From contig JASANG010001660.1 of the NCBI GenBank assembly GCA_030248215.1, positions 62,001 through 126,000 of the forward strand: a stretch of 64,000 nt of DNA, read 5' to 3'. The notes beneath the pieces were generated by a model. That model had not been told where the DNA came from and searched no databases. It worked only from the letters and a program-made list of their open reading frames with translations. This DNA is from Enoplolaimus lenunculus. Its lineage: Eukaryota > Nematoda > Enoplea > Enoplida > Thoracostomopsidae. The translations under genes were made by a program, and so were the position numbers. How positions within the stretch are numbered: position 1 is the stretch's first letter; every line of letters starts with the position of its first letter. Shown here one piece after another: positions 50,601-62,807 of the stretch.

Positions 50601-53600
50601 GCACAATCCTATCAGCACGCCTTTGACATAAACAAAGCGACAAGGGACGAACTTACCGTCAGGCAAAAATATTTCGGTTTATCTTCTGCCGTTTTACATG
50701 CCGAATTAACGCCAAACGGAATTGAATTCGACACAAATTGTGGATGTTTCGTTTCTTTTTTGCCGTACTAAAATATGGTTAAACTCAAACAACTCTTACC
50801 CTTATTTTTCAAGTTTGGGTTTGCCACATCCGTGGATTGCAAAAATAACCGAATAAATTTTTTAAGTTACGTCTGAAGTTGTTAAATTTGCTATTGTAAG
50901 TATATTTAAATTTTCAAGAAAATACCTATTATTTAATTTACAACAAATTCTCAGATTTAAAAAATCATTTTTGTAAAACCTGTACAACTGATCTCGAAAT
51001 TGAAACAGAGTATCTCTACAAAAATACAATTCAAACCTTTTTATTGCATTTTACAGCAAGCAGTAAATCTTGCGCTTGTTGATCTTGTCCTTTCAAATTA
51101 ATCACCGATTTTGCATAATGTTCAGCACCTGTCCAATTGCCTTTTTGAGCCAAAAACCAACTCATTACGAACCGTGAAACAGGCTGAAACATATATTATC
51201 AAAATAATTTGCTAATTCAAAAATATAGATTTTATTTCCCTACTTCACCCACGAAAATAAAATAGCAACCACCAATAATAACAAACCTCAAATTCATCAA
51301 CATCGAGTGCGAGTCGTGTAAGGACAATTGCGTCATCCAGCCTCTCGCCAGCAGTGTATGTAAGCCAAGCTAGCTGGACAAGAGCCAAATCCGACCAACC
51401 ACGGACCCAAATATCATCACTCTAAAAATATTAACATTACATACGTAACATAACTTATCAATATAATAACAAACTCGGAACAAGGATTACTAAAATCATT
51501 TCAACCGACCATATTTTTGCCAAAACAGCTGCCACAAAGCAACAATAAAACTTTCAAGTTAGTTTCGATCTGACGCCATAATTCTGAATAGAATGGGACA
51601 TGACACCATTAAGGATTACTGAAATCATTTCAACCGACCATATTTTTGCCAAAACAGCTGCCCCAAAGCAACAATAAAACTTTCAAGTTAGTTTCGATCT
51701 GACGCCATAATTCTGAATAGAATGGGACGTGACACCATTTGCCACTCGGTGACATCTCTTGTAAACTTATAAGCAGGCTGTAGTATGACCTACACTTGTT
51801 TGAAATACGGTTAACCTTTTAAACGTTCTCTCACTACTGTATACACAACGATTCACCAACCAAAACACTAGAAGTTATACTCAAAAATTCACAACAAACT
51901 ACTGAACACCACAACAGAATTAAACGGCTCACCTCAGATTGTTGATCTTCATACAAAATTAATCGTATACAATTCACTGCTTCTGCAGGTGCGTTAATGC
52001 TACGCCAATACAACGCTGCCAAATTAAGCAACAACCATCGGGGACCAATGCGCTGAAATATTATTTTTGTTGTTTACACTAAACCGTACCACGCATAGAA
52101 TTCAGATAATATAAGATTAATAATCAACTGCTAGGAAAAGGCCAAGCAGAGAATAGCACAATAACCAATAATGTGAATACAGATATTTACTTTAGCCAAA
52201 ACAATGCAATAGGCTAAAGTGCTATTGCAAATCTCTGCTCGGTTTCAGAAACTTTTCTATAAATTCATGTCAACAAACCGAATTAAATGCACATTTTTAA
52301 GAGTCAAAAATAGAGGTAATCGTCACGCCTGTGCTACCCAGCCATTGTTACGATTTGTATTTAATCTTACATAATCCAGTAACGACAATATTCGCTGTCC
52401 AACTTCTGCAATTGAGTCTGATGCCGTTTTCGACATATTTAACAGCGCCTGAAATAGCAATATTTAACTTCAAACCAAATTACACTAGCGTATTATTGAG
52501 CGGCCTGCAAAATATTTAATTAAAGTAACTCTTTTTTACACAAATAGTAACCATGGCTTCCCCTACTCGGCAAATTTCTCTATGTTCCGCCCAAAACTCG
52601 AATCCCCCCTGGCTTGAAGTAAAATGAAAAACAAGAGCCATTTGTTAGCGTCAGCTCTAAACTTTGAAATACCAAATTTGTGTTAAAATCTGCTAAAAAA
52701 CACAAAATTTCCGAAAAATACCCATTTTTATTTAGCTTCGGATTTTATACCGGGAGCTTTCTAAATAGACTTCAATTACTTATCAAATCCGCCACGGGAT
52801 GAACCCAGGTCATCTTTAAAAGTTCCCCATCGAGATTGGGATAGCGAAATAAATCCCTGTAATACAAGAAATTTTAAATGCAACCAATACTCATGTAGCA
52901 CACTAAGAATTTGATGCTATTTCCAGGTAACGCTAAAACACAGTAGTAAGTACCGATAACCGCTACGTTGCTCTAACCATTTACACATCAAAGTGATGGT
53001 CCAAATTCACACTATACAAATTCCACTTATTTCAACCGATACGAAATTTATGAGCTCAGTCAGATACCCGGAAAATACGGTGGGATCCCGTTCTATACAA
53101 TTTTCGAAGGAGTGTCCGTTGTTACCAATAACTCATGGTCATAAAAAATCTCTAAAAGGGTTTGACCTGTAAACTTCTCATTTAACTATGCCCTTAGCAA
53201 GGCCCCATTTTCACTACAAACTCTATACTATTTCCAACCTACCCGTTTAATCCCAATGTCCAAGTTGTTATCGTTCAGTTTCGACCGGGATTTCGCACGT
53301 TGGACGCCCAATAAATGATCACAGCATACGAGATGAAAATCAGCTGCAGTAGGTGTTGCACTTGACGATTTAGCAACGCTCGAACCAGTGCTATTGTGGT
53401 ACGACTCTGGTTGGCAAATCGGAGGGTACCACGGTAGCGGATGGCTTTCGCTATGTGCAAGACCCAGATAGTCTGCCAGTAGTACGTCGCTTCTGGCAAA
53501 AAAATATCTAACCTAGATATAAGCCCAATTCCTGTTTTGTTATGGGCCCCGCAAACAAAGCAATGCACTCCACTTCAAGCCTTAAATCATTAGCTACTTA

Positions 53601-56600
53601 TTCATAGCGTTTGACCTTTACAGTGTTATGGTCCACTATCGCTTGTATATAAAATTTTGAAAAAGTGAGAAGCCCGCTCATAATAAATTAGAAACACAAT
53701 TTACTACTACGTTTCGCTAGATCTGATCAATTTAAATTCCTAGACATTAACCATAAGAGATTTACAGTTTCAACCTACTAGCTTCAAAATATTAGACACG
53801 CAGTGGTACAAGGTGCTCTGAAGCATAGTGCGAACATAACTCTAACGGTTGCGCGACCTTGTCGTGCGACGCCATCTAAAATTATCAAAAACATAATACA
53901 ACCCTTACTCGTATCCCTTATGCTCAGGCGGAATAAAAATCGCTCCAATGCTTTCCACATCAGGCAGCCGAGCATTGACGCAATCACTAGGCAGCGGCCA
54001 AGTTACATCTACCCGGGGCGCATTGCTTGCTGTGGATGCAGAATGCGAAAGCGGCAACGTGAATGGATGTCTATTTGTAGGCAATTTGTGGCTTGCTTGA
54101 TCACTGAAAATGTCTGAGTTTTAAGATAAAAAATAGAAATATTTTTACCCTTAGTGTGGCACTAAACTTGTGTGTCCTCGTTCGGCACTGCAATTCAAAA
54201 AGCCTTATTTATAAACAGGACTACGGTGGCCTGCGGCAATTCACATATACCGCACAGCACCGCAAAACAATAAATAAATAAAAAGTATAGCGCTACTCTA
54301 AAATTAGCGAGATACTGTGAAAAAGGCCCGGTATTTTCAACTGTATGTAGGAGATGCTTCGCTAGTTAGCGGATAACAATGTCACATTCTCAGACTTTGC
54401 TAGTTTATGTAACGACTATCGACACTTAATTTTATAATTTCAATTTCCAAGGTTCGTTAAAAAGATAGCTACCTTTTTAAACTTTTGTCATGAAAATGTC
54501 AAGAGCATACCGGGAATTTGGAAGGAGGCTGCTGCGTTCAACAGATATTTCGATGTGGCGGTTTCTAGTAATGCAAACTGAAACCGTTTCTAAAACTCTC
54601 TGCGCAAAATCTAAAAAGGGGCGGTTGATCTTTGAAATCCCCTTTGGCCACGATCTTGTAAATAGGGTCCTCCGCTCCCCATACAAGTTAACCGGTAATA
54701 TCGTTGCTTGTTTCGCCACTCACCTTTTCTCTTTCAATGCTTTAGTGAAATTTGACAATTCGCCTGAGGTGCTTCCGCCAAGTTCCGTATCACTTCCAGA
54801 AAGAGCATCCATAGTTGCAACAGATTGGCTGAACGATTCGCGGCTTTCCGATAAATTATTCTCAGTGGAATACAAATCCTACAAAAATACCGCTGCAGCT
54901 TCGTTATAGCAAGGCAGCATTGTGTGCTAGTATTACTACAGCGCTCTACAATATTCGCAGTTCGAAACACGGTGGTAACTATGCGTGAACAGTTATTTTG
55001 CTAATCAATGTCATAACATAGGAAGAACATTCAGGAGGAAAGCCGTAGACAACAAATTGTAGACAAAACCCACAAGTGAATTTCAACGTATAAAATCTAC
55101 GCATAATTTGTAATAATTTCACACTATTTGCAAGTGCGTTTGATCTAATATTCCTGTATTAATATTTCTTACGAAAGTTTGATACGTACATCAATAAGGG
55201 CTAGTTTTTAGAACAATTTTTGTTAACACTATGCTGTAACAGTTCATGTGACGCTATTATAAGCAGAATGCGACCGGATATCCGGTTCCGGCTTATTATC
55301 CGGCAAAAACGGACATCCGTATCCAGTTCCCGGTACCCGATTTAAACCTACAGGATACTGGATAATTACGGTTGTGGCGCCGAATATCATAAATTGCTGT
55401 CTTTAATACATGGCTGCGATTATATTCCTGGGAAACCCAAGAAGTTTGCGTTTTGATACGTTTTAGCTATTTTTAACTTATGTCACGAGCGACAGTTAAA
55501 CGCAATTTTGGATTAAATAGTTTCAGTTCATCAGCAGCAATTATGAATTTTATAACAGACGAAAACCTTCAGCCCGCTAAAAATACAGCGAAAAAATAAA
55601 TTATTTTAACATATACAATATCCGTATTCGGTTCCGGTAGCCGGTCAAATCCTGAGTATAAGATAAGAATGTAGCTAGACACGTTAACAGCAAAATATCA
55701 ATTTCTATCAAAAATATAAACATACAATGCGTATCATAATAAATAGTTAGCAATTCAAATATATACGAACACAGACCTATGTCATAATCAACCAAAAACG
55801 GACTAACTTGCGTCGCATTCCCACCAATACTATCAGGCCGGCCCCCATTCCGGGCTTCGTTTGAAGAAACCAAAGTTCGCTGGCTGCGCAGCGATTGTTC
55901 TTTGTATGACCGTATCACACGATGTCTATCTATATCGTCGACATCACAAGACATGTATCGAGCGCCTTTGCTGCCATGCCAGTCACATTTGAGTCCTAGA
56001 AAAATGCCAAAAATTGAATCTTGGACAACGGTATGGAACTTAACGTTAAGTAGCGAAGTATAGGACAGGAACCGCTACGCATTTGGTTTTCAGCAGGGTG
56101 CAACCGGAATTCCGGTTCCGGTAGGGAAATCCGGCGTTTTTTGCTATCCGGTTCCGGTAAAAAATCCGGTATTTTTTCACCGAATTTTTTTGGTATTTTC
56201 AGTATTGAAAATTTCTTCTCATCCGAAAATTAAAAACATTGACATATTATTCCAACTTATTTTTTTAAAATTGTGTGAGCGTAACTATTGCCAAAATTCT
56301 CAATTTGTGTCATACTTTATAATTGATCATGCGTTTCAAAATCTAAAAACCATAATACTGAAATACTGAAATAGAATGTCAATATTTTACAGAGCCCGCC
56401 AATCATTATATTGTGCACAACTTTCTTACCATGTCCTTGTATTCTCAGATGCGCGCGTCATTTATCACCAGTTTATTGTAAGCCTCCAAATTTACGAATC
56501 ATGTGACGATGAAGTCAGAAATTTCGCACATTTTTTGCATTTCAATAAACCTACATTTATGCAGATTTTCATGATGCTACAGTTCGCTTGTTTGAAAACC

Positions 56601-59600
56601 TGCTGTTACCTGCTGAAGCCGAGAATCTGATTCCAGAATTGAAGGCCTGTTTACCACTTCCTTACCGTCCATAGGCCCATGTCTAAAATAATCATAGCTT
56701 AGTTCCATTTGTAATCGTGTCGCATCATCTACCGCATGCGCGCCAATTTGCGTCTTGAGCGTCTTATAGTTTTTGTACCGCATATGAAACAACTGTAATT
56801 CGGTCAACGTTGATTGAAGATTGCTAAAATAACAAAACAAAAATTACTGAGGTACTGACATAGCTTCGTACGCGACCGGTGTCGTGCCATATTCTCAACC
56901 ATATTTTCTCCCAACGGGTGTCATATTTTCCCCTGCCATATTTCCCCCGTTGACGTATTTTTCCTACATGCCACATTTTTGTGTTTTAAGAGAAGGGAGA
57001 GGATGTCGAAATCCGGATACCGGAACCATCGAAGCATAGTGAATAATCTTCGGGAACCGGAACCAGGCGTCAACCAGATACCACAGCGTAGTTTTGATTA
57101 ATCAAATGAAACAAGTGATGAGTACCTAACATTTTTATATCCGGATATCCGAAATTTTTTAAGTTTCCGAAATCCTTAGTTAAAGTCGAACAGTAGCATT
57201 TTCCAAGTGCTAAAATATGACAAGGGAGAAAGTATGGCAGGGGAGAATATTCCTCTCAGAAGGAGGAAATGGCACGTCACCAGTAGTTATTTCAAAATGC
57301 AGATCCTGTATATACCCCGCAGTTTCTTTGTTAAAACGCTACCGCTAATAGGTAGCAAGCTCTACATTACAATCTGAGACTCAAGATACTATAATCTGCT
57401 ATTGGTGCCTATTTTTCTATTGAGCATTAGCTATTCGGCGGTTTGGTTTGCAGAAAGCAGAGTTGCTATTTTTTAGCTAATTGTCAGACTTGCAAAAGAA
57501 AAATCTTATGAAACCATTTACTGGTATTCCAATTGTAACACCCATCGCCAAGTAACAATCGTAACTACAGATCTCAAACTCCGCAATGAATATTACAACA
57601 AGCAAAACACAGAAAATTCACTAACTTGAAAGCTCTTCATTCACTAGTTCGATTACACGTCCTACCAACCACAACTGATGTCAGTTGATGTCACACACAT
57701 ATAGGCTGCTACGTGTGGCGTTTTGACAAAATTACTATAAAATGGTCATTAATAACAACTAAATAGGCATCTCAGAGCTATAAACAAATAGTTTCGCTTA
57801 CTCATGTTGACTTTCCAGCGCCTGCTCAAGTGCCATATGGCACAAAACAGATGCCATAAGTGTCGCAGCTGCATTGATCAGTTCTTCGCGATTGTTTTGA
57901 GAAATAGGTGTTTGAGGCACAACCGGATGAGGCGAAAGATGAATTGCATTCATAAACGCGTCAACGGCTTCTCGGTATCGAAATGTAATCTGTCAAACAA
58001 GATTCAAAAACAATGCTATTAGTAGTAGAAATTTATGCAAAATTACTAAAAATACTCGTCTACATCTATTTGGTATTGAATTGCAGTTTCGTTACCGCAA
58101 GAAAATGTTTGTACGATTTGAAACAAATGTATTAAATTTGTAAATGCTACTGGAAAATGTTATATTCGTTGTTTTGAAAAACATTTCTAATAGTAAAATT
58201 TTTTAAAAAAATCTTTTAAAAATGATATTATAATACTGTTACACTCAGGATCAGCAATCTCAAGTGCGCGTAACGGCAACTGCAAGTTGGTAATAATTCT
58301 TTCAACTTTTGAAAACAACGATTCTAACATTTTCCACATTTAATACACTTTCTTTGAAGATATCGCAAGCATCTTGCTGTACGAAAGTTAAACTGCGAGA
58401 CAACCATGACCGTGAATCTGTCCTACAACTAAAATCTACAATCACAGACAACAGAAAGATAGACTCTTACTCCTTAGTTTAAGGCGATCAATAGCAGGCA
58501 GAACTAGTTTCAAAATACTTAGCTTCAAAAATTAAACTTGCTTTTCAAACCGCCTAGTTGCACACATTTGAGGATACCAAACAAAGACTATTTTAGTTTC
58601 TGTGGCCCTTCCTTTGACAAAACTATACAAATAACGTATCACTGAGTTACCATATACGCTTGCCCAAGCATAAAAGCCGACTCCACCGTTTCGCTGTACA
58701 ACAAATCTGACGCTTCGAGTACCGTAATTGCGTCTTGTGAATGATTACTTTGATGTTGAATGTTTGCCAAATGAATTGTTGCAATTTTGCCAAATTCTCT
58801 ACAGACAGCGAACAAAACACTACTTTAAATTACTGAATCATAAAGCCACTGGAATACTTAAAACGTCGCGACAAAAGCAAGCTTAACAGTACTGGTAGCC
58901 AACCGACAAACTAGTCTTTTACACAGGTATGCCATCAGCAAATACACATGCTTGAGGGACGGTGAAGGACGGCACCATGCGACGCTATATGACGTTAAAA
59001 TAGTAGCACATTATAGCGCAACCTTAACTGTTCGGTTGCTGTTAAAATAATACCTTGCAAGATTTGGCCCTAAAATTAAAGTATATAGCGTTCTTTCGAC
59101 AATTTCACTAACTAGTAAAGGATATCACCGCCATTTAGGAATATAACGCAAACACACACATATTATATTTTAACTAATTAATACAGCACATCGCAATAGT
59201 TTTGCCAACCTCGGAGACAAATGGATCGCCCTTCGGACACATTCTACCGCTTGGTACGCATTGCCAACAATTTGCCAATAAACTGCACCCAAATTGTACA
59301 GTTCCCAACGCCTTGGCTCCTGCAAAATCATGCGTGAGTACCAATGCACAACCACAAAACTAAACTCAAGCAGACATACAGATCGATAAATTATAGAAAC
59401 AATCATTTTAGTAAATCTAAATCCAACACAAACCTTGGATTAATGTACATGTATAACTGGAAATCCAAAAAAGATACACCTTCGAGGTTAACAAACACGC
59501 AATAAATTAGATGAAAATGAGAATAAATACTGAAACATAACTAATTTCAAATATAATAACAATAATAATTGTCTTACCCGGCTCAACGCAACAGCAATCG

Positions 59601-62201
59601 CATGCCCGTAACTAGCCGGACCACCAGACCACGTAGGGAAATGAAATGCTTCAAGCGAAGTATCAGGTAAAATACTTAATTTGGCACGATCTTTGACAGA
59701 CTAAAGCTAATTATAAAACAATTTTAACATTTTCACCATAAAATTATAGCGTTTCACTTTGAAAGTGACAAGCCTTTCTCTTTCCCACAAATTTATTATG
59801 GTGGACTGCCGGCTCCTACTTCAAAATTCTGTGTAAACTTCCCATACAGGATGGTTACGGCAAACGGTACATTTACATTTCGGAGCTATTCTAGATTTTT
59901 AGTATTCATTTTTAAAGGTAACGGAGAATTGCGAATTTGAAGAGCCAATAAACCATTATTTAGCACTGAACTTTAATAAAAATACAGTAGCTTTAACTAT
60001 CCCGCGCTATACTTGTCGCACGATACCGGCCACAATCATCTGTCACTGTGCGCTATTGTACGCGGCGATGAACGGCGTCGGCTGTCATTAAAATTATAAA
60101 AACGTATAGCACCACCTTAATGCTTAAAACATGCTGCCAAAACTAAATTTTACGTTATCATTTTTGGTGCCTACAATTTTAACCGAAAGATGTTGAACAA
60201 ATTGCAGAATTTGTGGAACACAAGGTGTTGTTTCGTACGTACCTCAAGATGTTCAAACGCAGCCATACTAAACGGCAAATCATAATAATCAGTACAGAAC
60301 GGATATGCGTGCCCTGATGACGGCGCCGGCAATGGGTCTCCAATCAGCCCACTCAAGCTAAAATATAGCTAACCTATGTTAAAACAATCTCTTATTAACC
60401 TAGCGGTAAGAGCCTTGTCTTCTAAGCCCCACATAGCATCTCCGATTGACCAATTTGAGACAGTACAGAACAATAACTAAGCGATTAAAATATAAGCCAC
60501 TTCTAACCCTACATTACGCCGGCCCCACCTTCTTCCCATTTTTGTGGGGTTTCCCAAGGTTGCACCTGGGGACTTTTGGAAAGTGGAGGGCGATTAGTCC
60601 AGGATCACACTGAAGCATTTTTATACGTTTGATACTGTTGTGTTAGATTTGCGCAACAATACTCGCTACTGGGATTATTTGAGAGCGTTTTTAAAGTGGA
60701 CGTTAGAATCCCGGAAAAAGTGGTAGACATCAACCTGGGAAAACTCTAAAGGCGAAAACTTGGCAGCGTAGGACCCACTCGTACCACGAAGAACTCAGTT
60801 ACATAATGTGAGACCGCCATAATCACTGGAGTTATTGAAATCAAAATTAAGCACGTAACAGAATACAGAAAAGACCTATATATGTATCAGATAAATCATG
60901 CCAGTCTAATTTTCCCAAATTAAAGTTATTTTTATTGTCTCAAAATCCTAAATACAACGAACCGAGAACAAAACCAAAATTAGACTTTAATGAATCCAGT
61001 AAAAATGCTCACCTCCATCCTGCTTCTTCAATTAAAAAGGTCACAGAACGATAAAAATTTTGCTGAACTAGCGATTTGCCACCGGCTTCGATGCAATTCG
61101 GATCCGAAGCTAGTATTTTCGCTTCAATTTGAGGATCGTCTCTGCTATCATATTCATCCAGCATTTCCTAAGAACCAACATACTAACTTAATATTCAGAT
61201 TGGATAGCTTAAAAGCGTGATAGAGCAGCCGCACCAACAGAACAAACATTTTAATATAAATGTATATATAGCTGTGTGCAACCGGAAGTGAACAATACCG
61301 GAACCGGAGGTCAACAAAATTTGCCGCAGCGGGAGGTGAGGTGAAATTAGGTCGTTAAAATGGTGTTTTATTCGCTAATTTTGGCATACATCTGTAAGTT
61401 GTTGTTAAATGTTTTGGTTTTACGCTTAGTTTCTACAAAATATCGGCAATTTCTACTGATAATTGTAACAAAACTTAAAACAAAATGCACAAAACAAATA
61501 AATTTTGTAAAATTCTGCACAATTTCACAACTGAACTTGCCGGAATCTGAAACAGAAATTTTACCGGAGCCGAAGGTGGATTTTTTGCAGGAGCCAGAGC
61601 CAGATCTCCGGTTGTGCCCTGATATAATTCCAATAAATGTGCACATGTATGACACAAAACCTAAAAATTTCCCAGTCTTGAAAAGCTCGTCCTAGAGTAG
61701 AAGAGACAATGGCCCGACGTCAAACAAAAGCAATAGATTGAGAATAAAGTTGTCATAAACAATTTAAACTGTCTCACTTTTTGCCGATTGAGCCGATCTT
61801 CAGCGACATCAGCACGTTTCACTAAATCATCTTGTCGTAGGAATTGTACTAAATCGTGAGGCTGCGCCATATTGAGCAACGAATTTTGCTAAAAATCCAA
61901 TACAAAGTACTATGCGCTATAACCATGTGCGCGAACGACAAACAGCCGATACAGACTGAAAGAGAACCTGATTTTAGTCTGTTCACACAGCAGTCAAAGT
62001 CTAACAATAGGAAACTCATTAAAATTACCACTAAATATAAGAAGGATGAAGCAAACATACCACTGCTTGCAACTTTCCATCTTCCGTAATCATCCAGTGC
62101 GTTTCACATACCCCTGTCGTTGCAGTTAAACTAAGAAACAACAAACACACATAAAACACCACCAAACGGCGGCTAATAGCATTTGTGTTTTTCTTACGCA
62201 T
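44663..62201 (-). CDS. TTC17: TTC17, tetratricopeptide repeat protein 17 (26 exons, complete)
   Basis: TTC17 is a secretory-pathway-entering TPR protein linked in vertebrates to actin organisation and ciliogenesis with CATIP. Exons (minus): 62061-62201, 61778-61888, 61013-61167, 60243-60357, 59578-59700, 59210-59319, 58651-58798, 57802-57989, 56666-56823, 55808-55995, 54724-54878, 53909-54103, 53243-53492, 52371-52448, 51933-52052, 51287-51421, 51037-51183, 49675-50164, 48960-49136, 48727-48818, 48173-48414, 47833-47998, 47218-47317, 46379-46527, 45859-46002, 44663-44800. All phases agree: 4215 nt, 1404 residues (human about 1140). A signal peptide (residues 10-33) precedes THWMITEDGKLQ. TPR groups lie near 216-330 (WELYNLGAVYWQ), 705-839 (RWLLLNLAALYWRS) and 1261-1390 (SWILTTVAALYWRIKG). 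Other conserved blocks are IFIPPEHKGYE, STWLSVTAKGI and NNFEPAKDRLKTI near the end. Intron 23 has a GC donor (CAG|GCAAGT). The least certain exon edges are exons 13, 18 and 19. Confidence 0.95.
44994..45256 (+). mobile_element. TTAA-flanked piggyBac-type MITE with tRNA-like core, second full copy
   Basis: 263 bp, the same length as the copy at 32128-32390 but in the opposite orientation. Starts CCCCTTCCCACATTGAGTTG, ends TTCATGTGAGAAAGGG, with perfect TTAA on both sides (44990-44993, 45257-45260). Core: TAGCTGAGTGC, CGCCTCCGACACC, GTTGGAATCC. It lies in the last TTC17 intron. Confidence 0.85.
45290..45370 (+). mobile_element. Internally deleted TTAA-type MITE
   Basis: 81 bp that keeps only the ends of the element above (CCCCTTCTCACATTGAGTTG to TTCATGTGAGAAAGGG), with the tRNA-like core gone. 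It lies 34 bp from the full copy in the same intron. Confidence 0.75.
47080..47175. repeat. 37-bp tandem repeat, about 2.5 units
   Basis: Units starting CCAAAACTGTATTGTATGG at 47080, 47117 and 47154; the last is cut. It lies in TTC17 intron 23. Confidence 0.85.
51482..51739. repeat. 129-bp tandem duplication in a TTC17 intron
   Basis: Two units, 51482-51610 and 51611-51739, differ at only a few positions (for example CTAAAATC versus CTGAAATC and GGGACATG versus GGGACGTG). Recent local duplication between exons 16 and 15. Confidence 0.9.
52461..53242 (-). other. TTC17 intron 13 with exon-like segment and repeat relic
   Basis: 52780-52856 is flanked by a good acceptor (CTTGTATTACAG) and a donor-like GATAA|GTAATT and is open in two frames (LFRYPNLDGELLKMTWVHP in one). 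Its length of 77 nt does not fit the phases of exons 13 and 14, which join directly in phase 0. It is either not an exon or a frame-breaking alternative exon. 52550-52740 resembles the C-rich repeat at 29100-29420. Confidence 0.4.
55264..55654. mobile_element. hAT-type MITE, CCGGAT variant, with 8-bp target duplication
   Basis: Ends CAGAATGCGACCGGATATCC and (reverse complement) CAGGATTTGACCGGCTACCG, 391 bp, flanked by ATTATAAG (55256-55263) and AGTATAAG (55655-55662), one mismatch. It lies in TTC17 intron 10. Confidence 0.85.
56094..56260. repeat. One-ended hAT-type MITE, CCGGAA family
   Basis: Starts CAGGGTGCAACCGGAATTCC and continues with TTCCGGTTCCGGT words, then fades; the other end is missing. 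It lies in TTC17 intron 9, near exon 10. Confidence 0.6.
60002..60117. mobile_element. GCTATAC-family MITE
   Basis: CGCGCTATACTTGTCGCACG at the left and (reverse complement) GGTGCTATACGTTTTTATAA at the right, with GATGAACGGCGTCGGC inside. About 116 bp, in TTC17 intron 4. Confidence 0.55.
61272..61621. mobile_element. hAT-type MITE, CCGGAG variant
   Basis: Left end CTGTGTGCAACCGGAAG, right end (reverse complement) CAGGGCACAACCGGAGATC, about 350 bp, with ACCGGAACCGGAGG and ACCGGAGCCGAAGG inside. It lies in TTC17 intron 2. Flanks share only ATATA. Confidence 0.7.
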
Positions 62202-62402
62202 TCTATTAATATAGAGTTATATCAAAATTCATTATAAAATATAAACAGAGTATAGTTACTTTTATAATCGATATAGCTGCAAGAGTTATGTGTACACGAT
62301 TGGCTTCGAGCCAACGTATTTCCAAGTTATTAAAGTAAGGGTGATCCTAAAAAGACAGACAGCTACCGTCAAGAGTATCAGGGTTATTGGAATGCATTAC
62401 AT
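62202..62402 (-). promoter_or_regulatory. Region just upstream of the TTC17 start codon
   Basis: About 200 bp of AT-rich DNA between the TTC17 ATG (62201) and a MITE. It should hold the 5' untranslated region and at least part of the promoter. No specific motif is called. Confidence 0.4.
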
Positions 62403-62807
62403 CACGGTGCAAACGCAATTTCGATTCCGGTTTAAAACGAGTTTCTATTCCGATTTCGATTGCACAATCAATCGGCATCGGAATCTCGAATTTTAATTTT
62501 AATACTACTTGATGTGATATTGCTGCGCAAAAATTCTGTATCATTTATATATTAAGCTCATTTTGAGGAGTTCCTAACTTATCAACAACTGATTGTATAT
62601 AGTTAGCTTTACAGAACCAAAAAATCAGCGCCAATTTGTTCATTCAAAGAATTTGAAAATTGTTGCTAGCCAATAGACACCCTAAATCAAAACTATATTT
62701 GTTACGTAATACAAATTATCCGTCATAGACACAAAATTTGTAGTTCCGATTCCGATATAAATTTGCTGTTCCGATCCCGACATAATCCAGGTCCGCTTTG
62801 CATCCTG
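62403..62807. mobile_element. hAT-type MITE upstream of TTC17
   Basis: Ends CACGGTGCAAACGC and (reverse complement) CAGGATGCAAAGCGGACC, 405 bp, flanked by CATTACAT (62395-62402) and CATTATAT (62808-62815), one mismatch. Subterminal words TTCGATTCCGG and TTCCGATTCCGAT. Confidence 0.75.

Noticed and set aside
54490-54909. 139-codon plus-strand frame
   Set aside because: It overlaps TTC17 exon 11 on the minus strand and has no splice or family support.
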